Part shown: positions 20,108 to 28,736 of the stretch, in pieces
Layout: the number at the start of each line of letters is the position of its first letter
Position numbering within the stretch: position 1 is the first letter of the stretch
Assembly (NCBI GenBank): GCA_902622475.1
Contig: CACNPW010000003.1
Coordinates: 1-57,760 of the forward strand
Reading direction: 5' to 3'
From: an uncultured Alphaproteobacteria bacterium
GTDB lineage: Bacteria; Pseudomonadota; Alphaproteobacteria; HIMB59; GCA-002718135
Length of the DNA: 57,760 bases
Program-made: the position numbers and the translations under genes
The notes under the pieces: model-generated
What the model was told of the DNA's origin: nothing
The model's database searches: none
The model's input: the letters and a program-made list of their open reading frames with translations, nothing else

Positions 20108-20515
20108 ATGACTAAATTACCCAAAAATTACAAACCAACTCAGAAAGAAAAATTCATGAATGCCAAAATGAAAGAATATTTTAGGCAAAAATTAGTAAGT
20201 TGGAAAAAAGATTTACTCAAGGAGTCATCTCAAACTTTAAATAATCTTCAGAATGAGAATGAAGCAAAACCCGACATAACTGATAGAGCATCTGAAGAAA
20301 TAGATAGATCTTTCGAACTTAGAACTAGAGATAGAGAAAGAAAGCTAATTAATAAAATTGATGCGGCTCTTCAAAGAATTGAAGATGGTTCATATGGTTA
20401 TTGCGATGAAACAGGTGATCCAATTAGTATCAAAAGATTAGAAGCAAGACCAGTTGCAACATTGAGTTTAGAGGCTCAAGAAATGCATGAAAAAGCAGAA
20501 AAAAGAATAAGCTAA
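20108..20515 (+). CDS. dksA: RNA polymerase-binding transcription factor DksA (cysteine-poor type)
   Basis: About 135 residues from the ATG at 20108; an earlier TTG at 20081 would add nine residues but is less likely. DksA enters the RNA polymerase secondary channel with ppGpp and adjusts rRNA and amino-acid promoters. The coiled-coil core carries YFRQKLVSWKKDLLKES and the tip DITDRASEE (Asp-x-x-Asp/Ala region). The zinc-finger region reads YGYCDETGDPISIKRLEARP...TLSLEAQE, keeping just one of the four cysteines found in E. coli DksA. I recall the same pattern from other alphaproteobacteria, so this is probably normal for the group. It is divergent from recA and starts a run leading to DUF3553, moaA and nadK. 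Confidence 0.9.
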   Translation: MTKLPKNYKPTQKEKFMNAKMKEYFRQKLVSWKKDLLKESSQTLNNLQNENEAKPDITDRASEEIDRSFELRTRDRERKLINKIDAALQRIEDGSYGYCDETGDPISIKRLEARPVATLSLEAQEMHEKAEKRIS

Positions 20516-20526
20516 TATTATTTTAA

Positions 20527-20724
20527 ATGTCAGATTTTTATATAGGTGATCTTACACCAGGTACTTTTGTTGTTAATGTCAGGAAAGAAAAAGAATGGGG
20601 AATTGGTCAAGTACAATCATGTATTAATAATATCGTTACAATTAATTTTGAAAATGTTGGAAAAAAAACTATTAACCCTAGAGAAGTTGAATTAAAAATA
20701 ATTAATATAAATGCAACTAATTGA
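20527..20724 (+). CDS. DUF3553 family small protein
   Basis: 65 residues. The pattern PGTFVVNVRKEKEWGIGQVQS followed by VTINFENVGKKTI matches DUF3553, a small beta-barrel-like domain that is also found near UvrD-type helicases. No signal peptide. It starts 11 bases after dksA and overlaps moaA by 14 nt, so it belongs to the same transcript. The function of the stand-alone form is not known; a nucleic-acid or protein binding role is only a guess. Confidence 0.78.
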   Translation: MSDFYIGDLTPGTFVVNVRKEKEWGIGQVQSCINNIVTINFENVGKKTINPREVELKIININATN

Positions 20725-21703
20725 TCAGTATTTACGAAAAGTTAATTATCTAAGAGTATCTGTTACAGATAGATGCGATTTGAGATGTGTTTATTGTATG
20801 AAAGAAAAAATGCAATTTCTTCCACGAAAAGACATACTCACTTTAGAAGAAATTGAAAGATTGTGTGACAACTTTATAGAACTCGGAGTTGAAAAAATTA
20901 GATTAACCGGGGGTGAGCCTTTGGTAAGAAATGATATTATAAAATTAATTGATAAACTTAATACCAAAAAAGAAAAAACAAATTTAAAGGAAATAACATT
21001 AACAACAAACGGTACATTATTAAAAAAATATGCCAAACTACTTAAGCTAAATGGTATTAATAGAATTAATGTTTCTCTAGATACAATTAATCCTGAAAAA
21101 TATAATAAAATAACAAGATTTGGAAATATTGAAAAAGTTTTTGATGGAATTAATGAAGCACTTGATAACAATATAAAAATTAAAATTAATACTGTAGTAA
21201 TTAAAGATTTTAATGAAAATGAAATTGAAGAATTAATAAATTGGACTAGTAATAAAAAAATTGATCTTACATTTATCGAAGTAATGCCAATGGAAGAAAC
21301 AGATATATCAAGAGAATATCAGTTTATCTCATTATCTGATATTTTTTCAAAACTACACAAAATATATAATTTTTCTAAAATTGATTATAGCACTGGAGGT
21401 CCAGCAAGATTTTATACAAGTGATTTAGTTTCTAATAAAATTGGGTTTATAAGTCCTTTAACAAATAATTTTTGCGCCTCTTGCAATAGAGTAAGAATAT
21501 CGAGCACTGGTAAACTTTTCATGTGCCTTGGGCAGAATGACTTTGTTGATTTTAGAGAAATAATGAGAAAAGATTATAGTGATGATTATATAAAAGAAAA
21601 AATTAAGTTTGCTCTTAATATTAAACCAAAACAACATGATTTTATGATTGGAGAAAAAATTAATAAATATATGAAAAGACATATGAACGTAACAGGTGGA
21701 TAA
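20711..21703 (+). CDS. moaA: GTP 3',8-cyclase MoaA (molybdenum cofactor synthesis)
   Basis: 330-residue radical-SAM enzyme that starts molybdopterin synthesis from GTP. The N-terminal cluster motif is C22-x3-C26-x2-C29 in DRCDLRCVYCM; GGEPLVR follows. The second 4Fe-4S cluster cysteines are in NNFCASCNRVR and MCLG. The C-terminus ends in the conserved Gly-Gly that inserts into the active site. Its stop TAA overlaps the nadK ATG by one base. Other moa genes are not in the window, apart from a CinA/MoaB-fold protein at 22951-23697. Confidence 0.95.
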   Translation: MQLIDQYLRKVNYLRVSVTDRCDLRCVYCMKEKMQFLPRKDILTLEEIERLCDNFIELGVEKIRLTGGEPLVRNDIIKLIDKLNTKKEKTNLKEITLTTNGTLLKKYAKLLKLNGINRINVSLDTINPEKYNKITRFGNIEKVFDGINEALDNNIKIKINTVVIKDFNENEIEELINWTSNKKIDLTFIEVMPMEETDISREYQFISLSDIFSKLHKIYNFSKIDYSTGGPARFYTSDLVSNKIGFISPLTNNFCASCNRVRISSTGKLFMCLGQNDFVDFREIMRKDYSDDYIKEKIKFALNIKPKQHDFMIGEKINKYMKRHMNVTGG

Positions 21704-22461
21704 TGAAATTTCATTTTTTATCATCAAACAATCCTGAGGCAAAAAATACAGAAAAAAAACTAACAAAATTATTTGGACAAAATTCTGTGGAAGATGCCGA
21801 CTACATTATTCCAATTGGAGGAGATGGATTACTTTTAAAATCACTTCATAATTTTAATAAACTAAACAAACCATTTTTTGGAATAAACTTTGGTTCAATT
21901 GGATTTTTAATGAATAATCTTAGTAATGAAAATTTAAATGAAATGATTACCAATGCTAAAAAATCTACTTTTAAACCATTAAAAATGACTGCACAAAGTG
22001 TTAATGATGAAATCTTTGAGGCATATGCATATAATGAAGTTTCTCTTATGAGGCAGACCCATTTGGCATCAAAAATTAAAATCAAAATAAATGAGAAAGT
22101 AAAAATGGAAGAATTGATATGTGATGGAGTTTTGTTATCTACATCAGCTGGAAGTACAGCTTATAATCTATCTGCACATGGTAGTATTCTACCTTTAGAC
22201 TCAAATATACTTGCATTAACTCCAATCAGTGCCTTTAGACCGAGAAGATGGAGAGGTGCTCTTTTATCTGAAATTAGTAAAATTGATTTTGAAGTGTTAA
22301 ATAATGATGAACGCTCATCTAGCGTAACTGCAGACAATGTTGAATTTAGAGATATTAGTAGAGTCAATATTATTTCTTCAGATGAAAATAAATGCACTGT
22401 ATTGTTCGATAGTAAACACTCTATTGAAGATAAAATTTTGAATGAACAATTTAATTTTTAA
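21703..22461 (+). CDS. nadK: NAD kinase
   Basis: 252 residues. It phosphorylates NAD to NADP. GGDG at residues 39-42, the NE/D region AYNEVSLMR, and the glycine-rich LICDGVLLSTSAGSTAYNLSAHG are diagnostic. Length is typical of alphaproteobacterial enzymes. The start codon overlaps the moaA stop (TAATG), and the stop is two bases from the convergent VOC gene. Confidence 0.94.
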   Translation: MKFHFLSSNNPEAKNTEKKLTKLFGQNSVEDADYIIPIGGDGLLLKSLHNFNKLNKPFFGINFGSIGFLMNNLSNENLNEMITNAKKSTFKPLKMTAQSVNDEIFEAYAYNEVSLMRQTHLASKIKIKINEKVKMEELICDGVLLSTSAGSTAYNLSAHGSILPLDSNILALTPISAFRPRRWRGALLSEISKIDFEVLNNDERSSSVTADNVEFRDISRVNIISSDENKCTVLFDSKHSIEDKILNEQFNF

Positions 22462-22463
22462 GA

Positions 22464-22838
22464 TCAAATTTTTTTAAAAATACAAATCTTGTTGCCATCT
22501 AAATCCCTTAAATATGCATAATAATCTTTACCATGTCTGGGCCCAGGCATTCCTTCATCTTTTGCTCCAAGACTAATTCCAATTTTATAAAATTCATTAA
22601 CAGTTTTTTTAGAATTAGCTTTAAAAGTTATCATTGTACCATTTCCTATGGTTGCTTTTTTTTTGTTGTGAGGTCTAATCAGGTATAATTCTATTTTTTT
22701 AGGAGTTTCTTTTTTAGCATAACCATAATAACGATTATGACATAAAACTTTTTTAATTTTTAAAGGTTTTAAAATTTTACTATAAAATGAAGATGATTTT
22801 TTTAAATTATTTGTTCCAATGGTAATAAAAGCAAACAT
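22464..22838 (-). CDS. Glyoxalase/VOC superfamily protein
   Basis: 124-residue single-domain VOC protein with two beta-alpha-beta-beta-beta modules: FAFITIGTNNLKKSSSFYSKIL at the N-terminus and AYLRDLDGNKICIF at the C-terminus. The fold covers glyoxalase, dioxygenase and resistance proteins. One likely metal ligand is missing or shifted at the usual first position (T instead of H in FITIGT), so a metal-free or different role is possible. The gene is convergent with nadK and lies just downstream of the tRNA-Leu gene on the same strand. Confidence 0.8.
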   Translation of the reverse strand: MFAFITIGTNNLKKSSSFYSKILKPLKIKKVLCHNRYYGYAKKETPKKIELYLIRPHNKKKATIGNGTMITFKANSKKTVNEFYKIGISLGAKDEGMPGPRHGKDYYAYLRDLDGNKICIFKKI

Positions 22839-22849
22839 AATTTAGAGAT

Positions 22850-22934
22850 TGGTAGCCTCGGCCGGACTTGAACCGGCACTCCCAAAAGGGCAAGGATTTT
22901 AAGTCCTTTGTGTCTACCATTCCACCACGAGGCC
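22850..22934 (-). tRNA. tRNA-Leu (anticodon UAA)
   Basis: 85 nt with encoded CCA. Acceptor GGCCTCG pairs with CGAGGCT (G1-U72 wobble, as in E. coli tRNA-Leu UAA), followed by the D-arm GTGGAATGGTAGACAC. Anticodon stem-loop AAGGA-CTTAAAA-TCCTT puts TAA at 34-36. A long class II variable arm (GCCCTTTTGGGAG) and the T-arm GCCGG-TTCAAGT-CCGGC complete it. Discriminator A73 is as expected for leucine. Confidence 0.97.
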
Positions 22935-22950
22935 TATTTTTGGACTAATA

Positions 22951-23697
22951 TCAAACTATAGAACTTTTTCCACCATTTAATTCAATCATCTTAGTTATAT
23001 CATCAACTATTGGTTGGATAGATTTCATATCCCATGATGAAACAACTATGTTAACACCACCTGTTTTAGCTGCAAGATTAAAATATGGGTAACTACCGAT
23101 TGATGCATTTGCATAATTGTTTTGAATATTTTTTAAATTTTTTGCAATTTTACTTTCGTATAAATTAGTATTAATTGTTGTAACAAGTTTTGGGTTACCT
23201 TTTTTAATTTTTTTCAATAATTCCTCAAACATAACTTGCATTATTTCTGGTACACCTGGTAAAACATAAATATTTTTTACAATAAATCCTGGTGCAGCAG
23301 TCATTGGATTTAAAATAAGCTCTGAACCAAATGGCATTTTGGCCATTCTTTGCCTACTTTCATTAAATTCACCTTTTGGATAATAATTTTCAAGAATTTC
23401 AAAAGCCATTTTATTTGTTTCATATTGTAAATTAAAGGCTTCAGATACACTTTCTGAAGTTATATCATCATGAGTTGGTCCAATTCCTCCAGTAGTAAAA
23501 ACATATGAATATTTTGAACTATATTTTAAAACATTTTCTATTATTGTTTTTTTCTCATCCTGAATAACAATAACTTCTTCTAACTTAATACCAGCTTCTA
23601 ATAATTTTTTTGCAATATAATTTGAGTTTGTATCTTGAGTTCTGCCAGAAAGTATTTCATCACCAATAACAATAACTCCTGCAGTAAAAGAACTCAT
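22951..23697 (-). CDS. CinA N-terminal / MoaB-fold molybdopterin-binding domain protein
   Basis: 248 residues covering only the COG1058 part of CinA: AGVIVIGDEILSGRTQDTNS, then FTTGGIGPTHDDIT and YVLPGVPEIM. In CinA proteins this domain has ADP-ribose pyrophosphatase-type activity in NAD salvage; the PncC amidase domain that follows in full-length CinA is absent here. It sits upstream of the tRNA-Leu on the minus strand and is divergent from map. The biochemical role of stand-alone versions is uncertain. Confidence 0.85.
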   Translation of the reverse strand: MSSFTAGVIVIGDEILSGRTQDTNSNYIAKKLLEAGIKLEEVIVIQDEKKTIIENVLKYSSKYSYVFTTGGIGPTHDDITSESVSEAFNLQYETNKMAFEILENYYPKGEFNESRQRMAKMPFGSELILNPMTAAPGFIVKNIYVLPGVPEIMQVMFEELLKKIKKGNPKLVTTINTNLYESKIAKNLKNIQNNYANASIGSYPYFNLAAKTGGVNIVVSSWDMKSIQPIVDDITKMIELNGGKSSIV

Positions 23698-23754
23698 ATG
23701 ATTAATTGATATTTTCTATATATTATTTATTAATCGTAAGTAATTATTTTTTAA

Positions 23755-24549
23755 ATGAGAAACAACAATATCCCAATACATACAAAAAAAGATTTTGAGG
23801 GCATGAGGGAGGCTGGTTCTTTAGCTGCTGATGTTCTAGATTCTTTAAGTGAAAAGATTGTTCCAGGAATAAGTACTCAAGAAATAAATGACATATGTCA
23901 TGGTCAAATTATTCAAAATAAAGCAATACCTGCTCCTTTAAATTATAAAGGTTTCCCAAAATCAGTTTGTACATCTGTAAATCATGTTGTTTGTCATGGA
24001 ATTCCTTCTGAAAGAAAAATTCTTACTGATGGTGATATAGTAAATGTAGATGTAACAGTTATTCTAAATGGTTGGCATGGTGATAGTTCCAGAATGTTTG
24101 TAGCAGGCAAGACAAATAAAAAAAATTATGAATTTTTAAAAATAACTTATGAATCTTTATTAATTGGTATTAGTGAAGCTAAACCTGGAAAGCATATTGG
24201 TGATATTGGAAATAAAATACAGAAACTTGCTGAAGGAAAAGGTTATTCTGTAGTAAGAGATTTTTGTGGTCATGGAATTGGAAAGGAATTTCATACTCCA
24301 CCTAGTGTTTTACACTTTGGAGAACCAGGTGAAGGACCAATGTTAGAGCCTGGTATGTTTTTAACAATTGAACCAATGATTAATTTAGGTGGATGGCAAA
24401 CAAAAATACTGAATGATGGATGGACAGCTGTAACAAAAGATAAATCTTTATCTGCTCAATTCGAGCATACAATTGGAATAACAGAAGAAGGAAATGAAAT
24501 ATTTACATTATCTAAAAATAATACAGCTTTCCCAATAAAGGATGTATAA
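23755..24549 (+). CDS. map: Methionine aminopeptidase, type I
   Basis: 264 residues. Removes the initiator methionine from nascent proteins. The five metal ligands are visible: Asp in VNVDVTVILNGWHGDSS (two), His in GHGIGKEFH, Glu in FLTIEPM and Glu in FEHTIGIT. There is no N-terminal extension, as in type Ia enzymes. purB follows 9 bases later on the same strand. Confidence 0.96.
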   Translation: MRNNNIPIHTKKDFEGMREAGSLAADVLDSLSEKIVPGISTQEINDICHGQIIQNKAIPAPLNYKGFPKSVCTSVNHVVCHGIPSERKILTDGDIVNVDVTVILNGWHGDSSRMFVAGKTNKKNYEFLKITYESLLIGISEAKPGKHIGDIGNKIQKLAEGKGYSVVRDFCGHGIGKEFHTPPSVLHFGEPGEGPMLEPGMFLTIEPMINLGGWQTKILNDGWTAVTKDKSLSAQFEHTIGITEEGNEIFTLSKNNTAFPIKDV

Positions 24550-24558
24550 GTAGATAAA

Positions 24559-25851
24559 ATGATACCTAGATATAATAGACCTAAAATTGAAAAGATTTGG
24601 TCATTAGAAAATAAATTTACAATTTGGACAGAAATTGAATGTTTGATTGCAGAAAAACAAGCGATGCTCGGCGTTATTCCTAAAAAAGCTGCTAAAGAAA
24701 TAAGAAATAAAGTAAAATTCAATGTTAAAGAAATAGAAAAAATTGAAAAAGAAACAAAACATGATGTTGTTGCTTATATTAATAATGTAAGCAAATATAT
24801 TGGCAACTCGTCAAAGTATTTTCATTTTGGTGTAACTTCCAGTGATATTATTGATACTTCATTTTCTGTACAACTTAAGCAAACCTCTGAAATAATAAGA
24901 AAAAGTTTAGTAGAGTGTATTCAAAGTCTAAAAATCAAATCAAAAAAATATAAAGACACATTAATGATTGGAAGAAGTCATGGGATACATGCTGAACCTA
25001 TTACTTTTGGATTAAAATTATCTTCCTTTTATTTTGAATTTAAAAGAAATTTAGAAAGACTTGATCAAGCAATCAACGAAATATCTGTTTGTGCTATTTC
25101 TGGACCTGTTGGAACCTTTAATTCTATAGACCCACGAGTTCAAGATTATGTAGCAAAAAAACTTAAACTAAATTCTGAAGATGTATCAACCCAAGTAATT
25201 CCAAGAGACAGGCATGCGTATTTTTTCTCAGTACTAGGAATTTTAGCATCTTCTATTGAGAGATTTGCTGTGGAAATTCGAAATCTCCAAAAAACAGAGG
25301 TATTAGAAGTTGAAGAAAGTTTTTCTTCTAAGCAAAAAGGTTCTTCTGCAATGCCTCACAAACGTAATCCAGTATTGAGTGAGAACTTAACAGGGATTTC
25401 ACGATATATTAGAAGTGGTGTAATACCTTCACTAGAAAATGTCGTACTTTGGCACGAGCGAGATATTAGTCATTCTAGTGTTGAAAGAATTATGACTCCA
25501 GATATTACAATTGCAACTGATTTTGCACTGAATCGTTTAAATAGCATTATAAAGAATTTAAAAGTTTATCCAAAAAATATGTTGAAAAATTTGAATATGC
25601 TTGGAGGCTTACATAGAACTCACAATATTATGTTAAAATTAATTGAAAAAGGACTGAAAAGACAACAAGCTTATAAAATTGTTCAAGAAAGTGCCATGGA
25701 AACATGGAATAATAATAAGAATTTTTCCCAAGTTTTTCAAAAAAATAAAGAATTAAATAAAATATTAAATTCAAAAGAAATCGTGAAAATCATTAAAGAT
25801 GATAATGATCTAAAGAAAATAGATTGGATTTTTAAAAATAAAATTAAATAG
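24559..25851 (+). CDS. purB: Adenylosuccinate lyase
   Basis: 430 residues of the fumarase/aspartase superfamily. Acts twice in purine synthesis (SAICAR to AICAR, adenylosuccinate to AMP). Signature loop KGSSAMPHKRNPVLSEN; catalytic histidine region GRSHGIHAEP; TSSDIIDTS near residue 90. It follows map at 9 bases and precedes bolA at 37 bases. Confidence 0.95.
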   Translation: MIPRYNRPKIEKIWSLENKFTIWTEIECLIAEKQAMLGVIPKKAAKEIRNKVKFNVKEIEKIEKETKHDVVAYINNVSKYIGNSSKYFHFGVTSSDIIDTSFSVQLKQTSEIIRKSLVECIQSLKIKSKKYKDTLMIGRSHGIHAEPITFGLKLSSFYFEFKRNLERLDQAINEISVCAISGPVGTFNSIDPRVQDYVAKKLKLNSEDVSTQVIPRDRHAYFFSVLGILASSIERFAVEIRNLQKTEVLEVEESFSSKQKGSSAMPHKRNPVLSENLTGISRYIRSGVIPSLENVVLWHERDISHSSVERIMTPDITIATDFALNRLNSIIKNLKVYPKNMLKNLNMLGGLHRTHNIMLKLIEKGLKRQQAYKIVQESAMETWNNNKNFSQVFQKNKELNKILNSKEIVKIIKDDNDLKKIDWIFKNKIK

Positions 25852-25888
25852 TCTTTATTTTTACTAATATCTGAACTATTTTATAGTT

Positions 25889-26119
25889 ATGCCAATGACT
25901 GTTGAACAAATTGAGCAATTTATCAAAGAAGCTATACCAGATGCAACTGTTGAAATTGAAGATCTTAAAGGAGATGGTGATCATTACAGTGCTACAGTAA
26001 CATCAAAATCTTTTTCTGGAAAAACAAGAGTAGAACAACATAAGATGGTTTATGATGCTTTTAATGGTAAAATGGGTAGTGATTTGCACGCACTTAAGCT
26101 AAAAACTGTATCGGAGTAA
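25889..26119 (+). CDS. bolA: BolA family iron-sulfur/regulatory protein
   Basis: 76 residues with the BolA fold: IKEAIPDATVEIEDLKGDGDHYSATV, then VEQHKMVYDAF and LHALKLKT, with the conserved C-terminal histidine. BolA-like proteins form a [2Fe-2S]-bridged heterodimer with CGFS glutaredoxins. The grxD gene begins two bases after its stop, so the pair is encoded together. Confidence 0.9.
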   Translation: MPMTVEQIEQFIKEAIPDATVEIEDLKGDGDHYSATVTSKSFSGKTRVEQHKMVYDAFNGKMGSDLHALKLKTVSE

Positions 26120-26121
26120 TA

Positions 26122-26463
26122 ATGAATAATAACGACCATGTATCTCAAAATATAGAAAATGAAATTAACTCTAATGATGTTATGCTTTTCATGAAGGGTA
26201 CCCCCATTTTTCCAATGTGTGGATTTTCTGCAAGAGTAGTTGAAATATTAAATAAAGTAGGTGTTAAATTTGGAAGTTTGAATGTGTTAGAGAGTGATGA
26301 AATGAGAGAAGGTATTAAAATATATTCTAATTGGCCAACCATACCACAACTTTATGTTAAGAAAGAATTTATAGGTGGGTGTGATATCATAACTGAAATG
26401 TTTGAAAGTGGTGAATTATTAGAATTATTCAATACAAATGGAATAGACGTAAACCCGTCCTAG
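26122..26463 (+). CDS. grxD: Monothiol glutaredoxin Grx4 (CGFS type)
   Basis: 113 residues. VMLFMKGTPIFPMCGFSARVV holds the CGFS active site that, with glutathione, binds a [2Fe-2S] cluster; WPTIPQLYV carries the cis-proline, and GGCDI the glutathione contact. Functions in iron-sulfur cluster trafficking with BolA, whose gene is immediately upstream. The gene ends one base before the rarD start. Confidence 0.95.
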   Translation: MNNNDHVSQNIENEINSNDVMLFMKGTPIFPMCGFSARVVEILNKVGVKFGSLNVLESDEMREGIKIYSNWPTIPQLYVKKEFIGGCDIITEMFESGELLELFNTNGIDVNPS

Positions 26464-26464
26464 T

Positions 26465-27364
26465 TTGTTAAATAATAAATTTTCTAAAGGTGTAATATTT
26501 TCCTGTATTGCAGCAATTTTTTGGGGGCTTCCACAACCTCTTTTTTTTAATGAATTAAATCACGTTGAGACAATTGAAGTTGTAGCTCATAGAGGTTTCT
26601 GGTCATTTATCTTTTTATTTTTATTATTAATTTTAGTTTCAAACATAAGTGATTTTATTGAAATATTTAAATTTAGAAAAGGAATTTTTATTTTAACAAT
26701 TACAGCTTTTCTTATTGCAGGTAACTGGGCAGGTTTTATTTATTCTGTAGGACAAGAAAGAGTTCAGGATGCATCAATGGGTTACTTTATTACTCCAATG
26801 ATAAGTATTGTTCTTGGTTATTTTTTTTTAAATGAGAAAATAACTAAGCCTAAATTTGCATCTGTATGTCTTATGTTATCAGGTATATTATTCTTATTTA
26901 TTAATTTAAATCAATTTCCATTCCTAATAATTTGGATTGGGACCTCATGGGCAATTTATGGATTATTAAGAAAACAAGTTAATGTTAATCCTTCAATTGG
27001 TTTACTATATGAGACTTTCATAATATCTTTAATATCTATCCCATACTTAGTTTATTTATTTTGGGAAAATGAAAATAGTATCTTTAGTATTGATTTGAAG
27101 ACATCATTATTTTTAATTCTAACAGGAGCTGTAACAATTTTTCCATTATTTTTTTTTAATTTGGGTTTAAAATTTATTCAATTAGGTCTTGCTGGAGTTT
27201 TATTTTACTTAGCACCAACATTTCATTTTATAACTTCAGTATTTATTCTTAATGAAGAAATTTTACAAACTAAGTTAATATCATTTATAATTATTTGGAT
27301 AGGAATAATAATTTATATTTATGATAGTTATAAAAAAGAAATTATCTTGAATAATACTCAATAA
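26465..27364 (+). CDS. rarD: RarD-type EamA/DMT transporter
   Basis: 299 residues with about ten hydrophobic segments in two EamA repeats. The start is TTG, directly after the grxD stop (one base). [21 protein letters not shown] and [10 protein letters not shown] are characteristic of the RarD branch, which is annotated as chloramphenicol-sensitive; true substrates are unknown. The 3' end overlaps the convergent rpsD by 23 nt. Confidence 0.85.
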   Translation: MLNNKFSKGVIFSCIAAIFWGLPQPLFFNELNHVETIEVVAHRGFWSFIFLFLLLILVSNISDFIEIFKFRKGIFILTITAFLIAGNWAGFIYSVGQERVQDASMGYFITPMISIVLGYFFLNEKITKPKFASVCLMLSGILFLFINLNQFPFLIIWIGTSWAIYGLLRKQVNVNPSIGLLYETFIISLISIPYLVYLFWENENSIFSIDLKTSLFLILTGAVTIFPLFFFNLGLKFIQLGLAGVLFYLAPTFHFITSVFILNEEILQTKLISFIIIWIGIIIYIYDSYKKEIILNNTQ

Positions 27365-27962
27365 CTAAATTAGGCTCCATAGTTACAGGATAAGGAACAT
27401 CATGAATTAGAGGTGCTCTTAAAAAACGACCTTTCAACTCTTTTACATCAACTTCTAAGTATTCTGGAATTTCTCTTTCTTGAGAACTAACTGATTCTAC
27501 AATTAAGTTAATTTCTTTACTTTTATCTCTTATTGAGATTTCATCTCCGTCGCTAACACTATAAGATGGAATGTTCACTCTTTTTCCATTGACCTTTACA
27601 TGACCATGATTAACTAGCTGTCTTGCAGAAAAAATTGTAGGTACAAATTTCATTCTATAAACTGTAGCATCTAATCTTCTTTCTAAAAGTTCAATTAAAA
27701 TCTGACTTGTATCACCTTTAATATTAGAAGCTTTTTTGAAAATATTCCTAAATTGTCTTTCAGTTAAATCACCGTAATAAAATTTAAGTTTTTGCTTAGC
27801 AAATAACTGATTTCCATAATCTGATAGTTTCTTTCTTTGTCCCTGTACACCATGCTGACCAGGCTTTGAGTTTCTTCTATTAAAAGGGCTCTTAGGTCTC
27901 CCCCATAAGTTAACACCTAACCTTCTATCAATTTTGTATTTAGCGTTATGTCTTTTTGTCAT
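27342..27962 (-). CDS. rpsD: 30S ribosomal protein S4
   Basis: 206 residues. Binds 16S rRNA early in small-subunit assembly. N-terminal [20 protein letters not shown], then [20 protein letters not shown], the S4 RNA-binding domain ([31 protein letters not shown] in outline) and the C-terminal [16 protein letters not shown]. It stands alone rather than in the alpha operon. No purine-rich ribosome-binding site is obvious before the ATG (CCCTCATAATA), unusual for such a highly made protein. Confidence 0.97.
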   Translation of the reverse strand: MTKRHNAKYKIDRRLGVNLWGRPKSPFNRRNSKPGQHGVQGQRKKLSDYGNQLFAKQKLKFYYGDLTERQFRNIFKKASNIKGDTSQILIELLERRLDATVYRMKFVPTIFSARQLVNHGHVKVNGKRVNIPSYSVSDGDEISIRDKSKEINLIVESVSSQEREIPEYLEVDVKELKGRFLRAPLIHDVPYPVTMEPNLVIEYYSR

Positions 27963-28025
27963 TATTATGAGGGGTATATAGTGATTTAAAGTACTATGTC
28001 AAATTTAATATACTCAATTTTTGGC

Positions 28026-28736
28026 TTATTTATTAAGTTTTTTAGTAATTCCCCATAATGTCTGCAATTCTTTCTTTGTGAGAGGGATTTTTGTGAAAAT
28101 ACTATAAATATTATTTTTCATACTTTCTTTTTTTTCACTTGGAGTAAAAAATTTTTTATTTTCAAGTTTCTCAATCACATAATTTAAGAATTTAGATAAT
28201 TGATATTTACTAATATTATCTTTTTCAATTGAAATAGAATTGGTAATTTTTAAATTATTCAATTCAAATAATTTATGACTTAAAACAGTAACTGCATGAG
28301 AAAGATTTAATGAATTACTTTTACTACTTGTTTCAATAGTAAAAATAATATCAGATAATCTCAAATCCTCATTTGAAAGTCCTGAATTTTCAGGACCAAA
28401 AAGTATTGCTGTTTTTTTATTAACAATAATTTTTCTTTTAATGAATTTAAAATCATTAGTAGAATTTTTTTCCAAATATCTTCTTCTATTCGTTGTGGCC
28501 ACAACATAAGAAAAATTAGAAAGTGCAATTTCTAAATCATCATAAACTTTAATATTCTTAATAATTTTCGTTGCTTTTTTTGCTGCATTTATTGATTTAT
28601 TGTTTAACCATTTATCTCTTGGCGAAACAATAATTAGATCTTTTAAACCAAAGTTGTGCATAACACGAGCAACCATTCCAATGTTTTCAGGAAGTTGGGG
28701 TCTAACTAAAATTATGCTTGGATTTTTTGGAGTCAA
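28026..28736 (-). CDS. trmJ: tRNA (cytidine/uridine-32-2'-O-)-methyltransferase TrmJ
   Basis: 236-residue SPOUT methyltransferase. Motif 1 is IILVRPQLPENIGMVARVMHNFGL (its first 20 residues suffice), motif 2 LFGPENSGLSNEDL, motif 3 SLNLSHAVTVLSHKLF. It 2'-O-methylates position 32 in the anticodon loop. The start codon overlaps the cimA stop by 4 nt. Confidence 0.88.
   Translation of the reverse strand: MTPKNPSIILVRPQLPENIGMVARVMHNFGLKDLIIVSPRDKWLNNKSINAAKKATKIIKNIKVYDDLEIALSNFSYVVATTNRRRYLEKNSTNDFKFIKRKIIVNKKTAILFGPENSGLSNEDLRLSDIIFTIETSSKSNSLNLSHAVTVLSHKLFELNNLKITNSISIEKDNISKYQLSKFLNYVIEKLENKKFFTPSEKKESMKNNIYSIFTKIPLTKKELQTLWGITKKLNK

Noticed and set aside
20380..20480. Damaged zinc finger in DksA as a sign of decay
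   Set aside because: Cysteine-poor DksA is common in alphaproteobacteria as far as I recall, and the remainder of the protein is well conserved.
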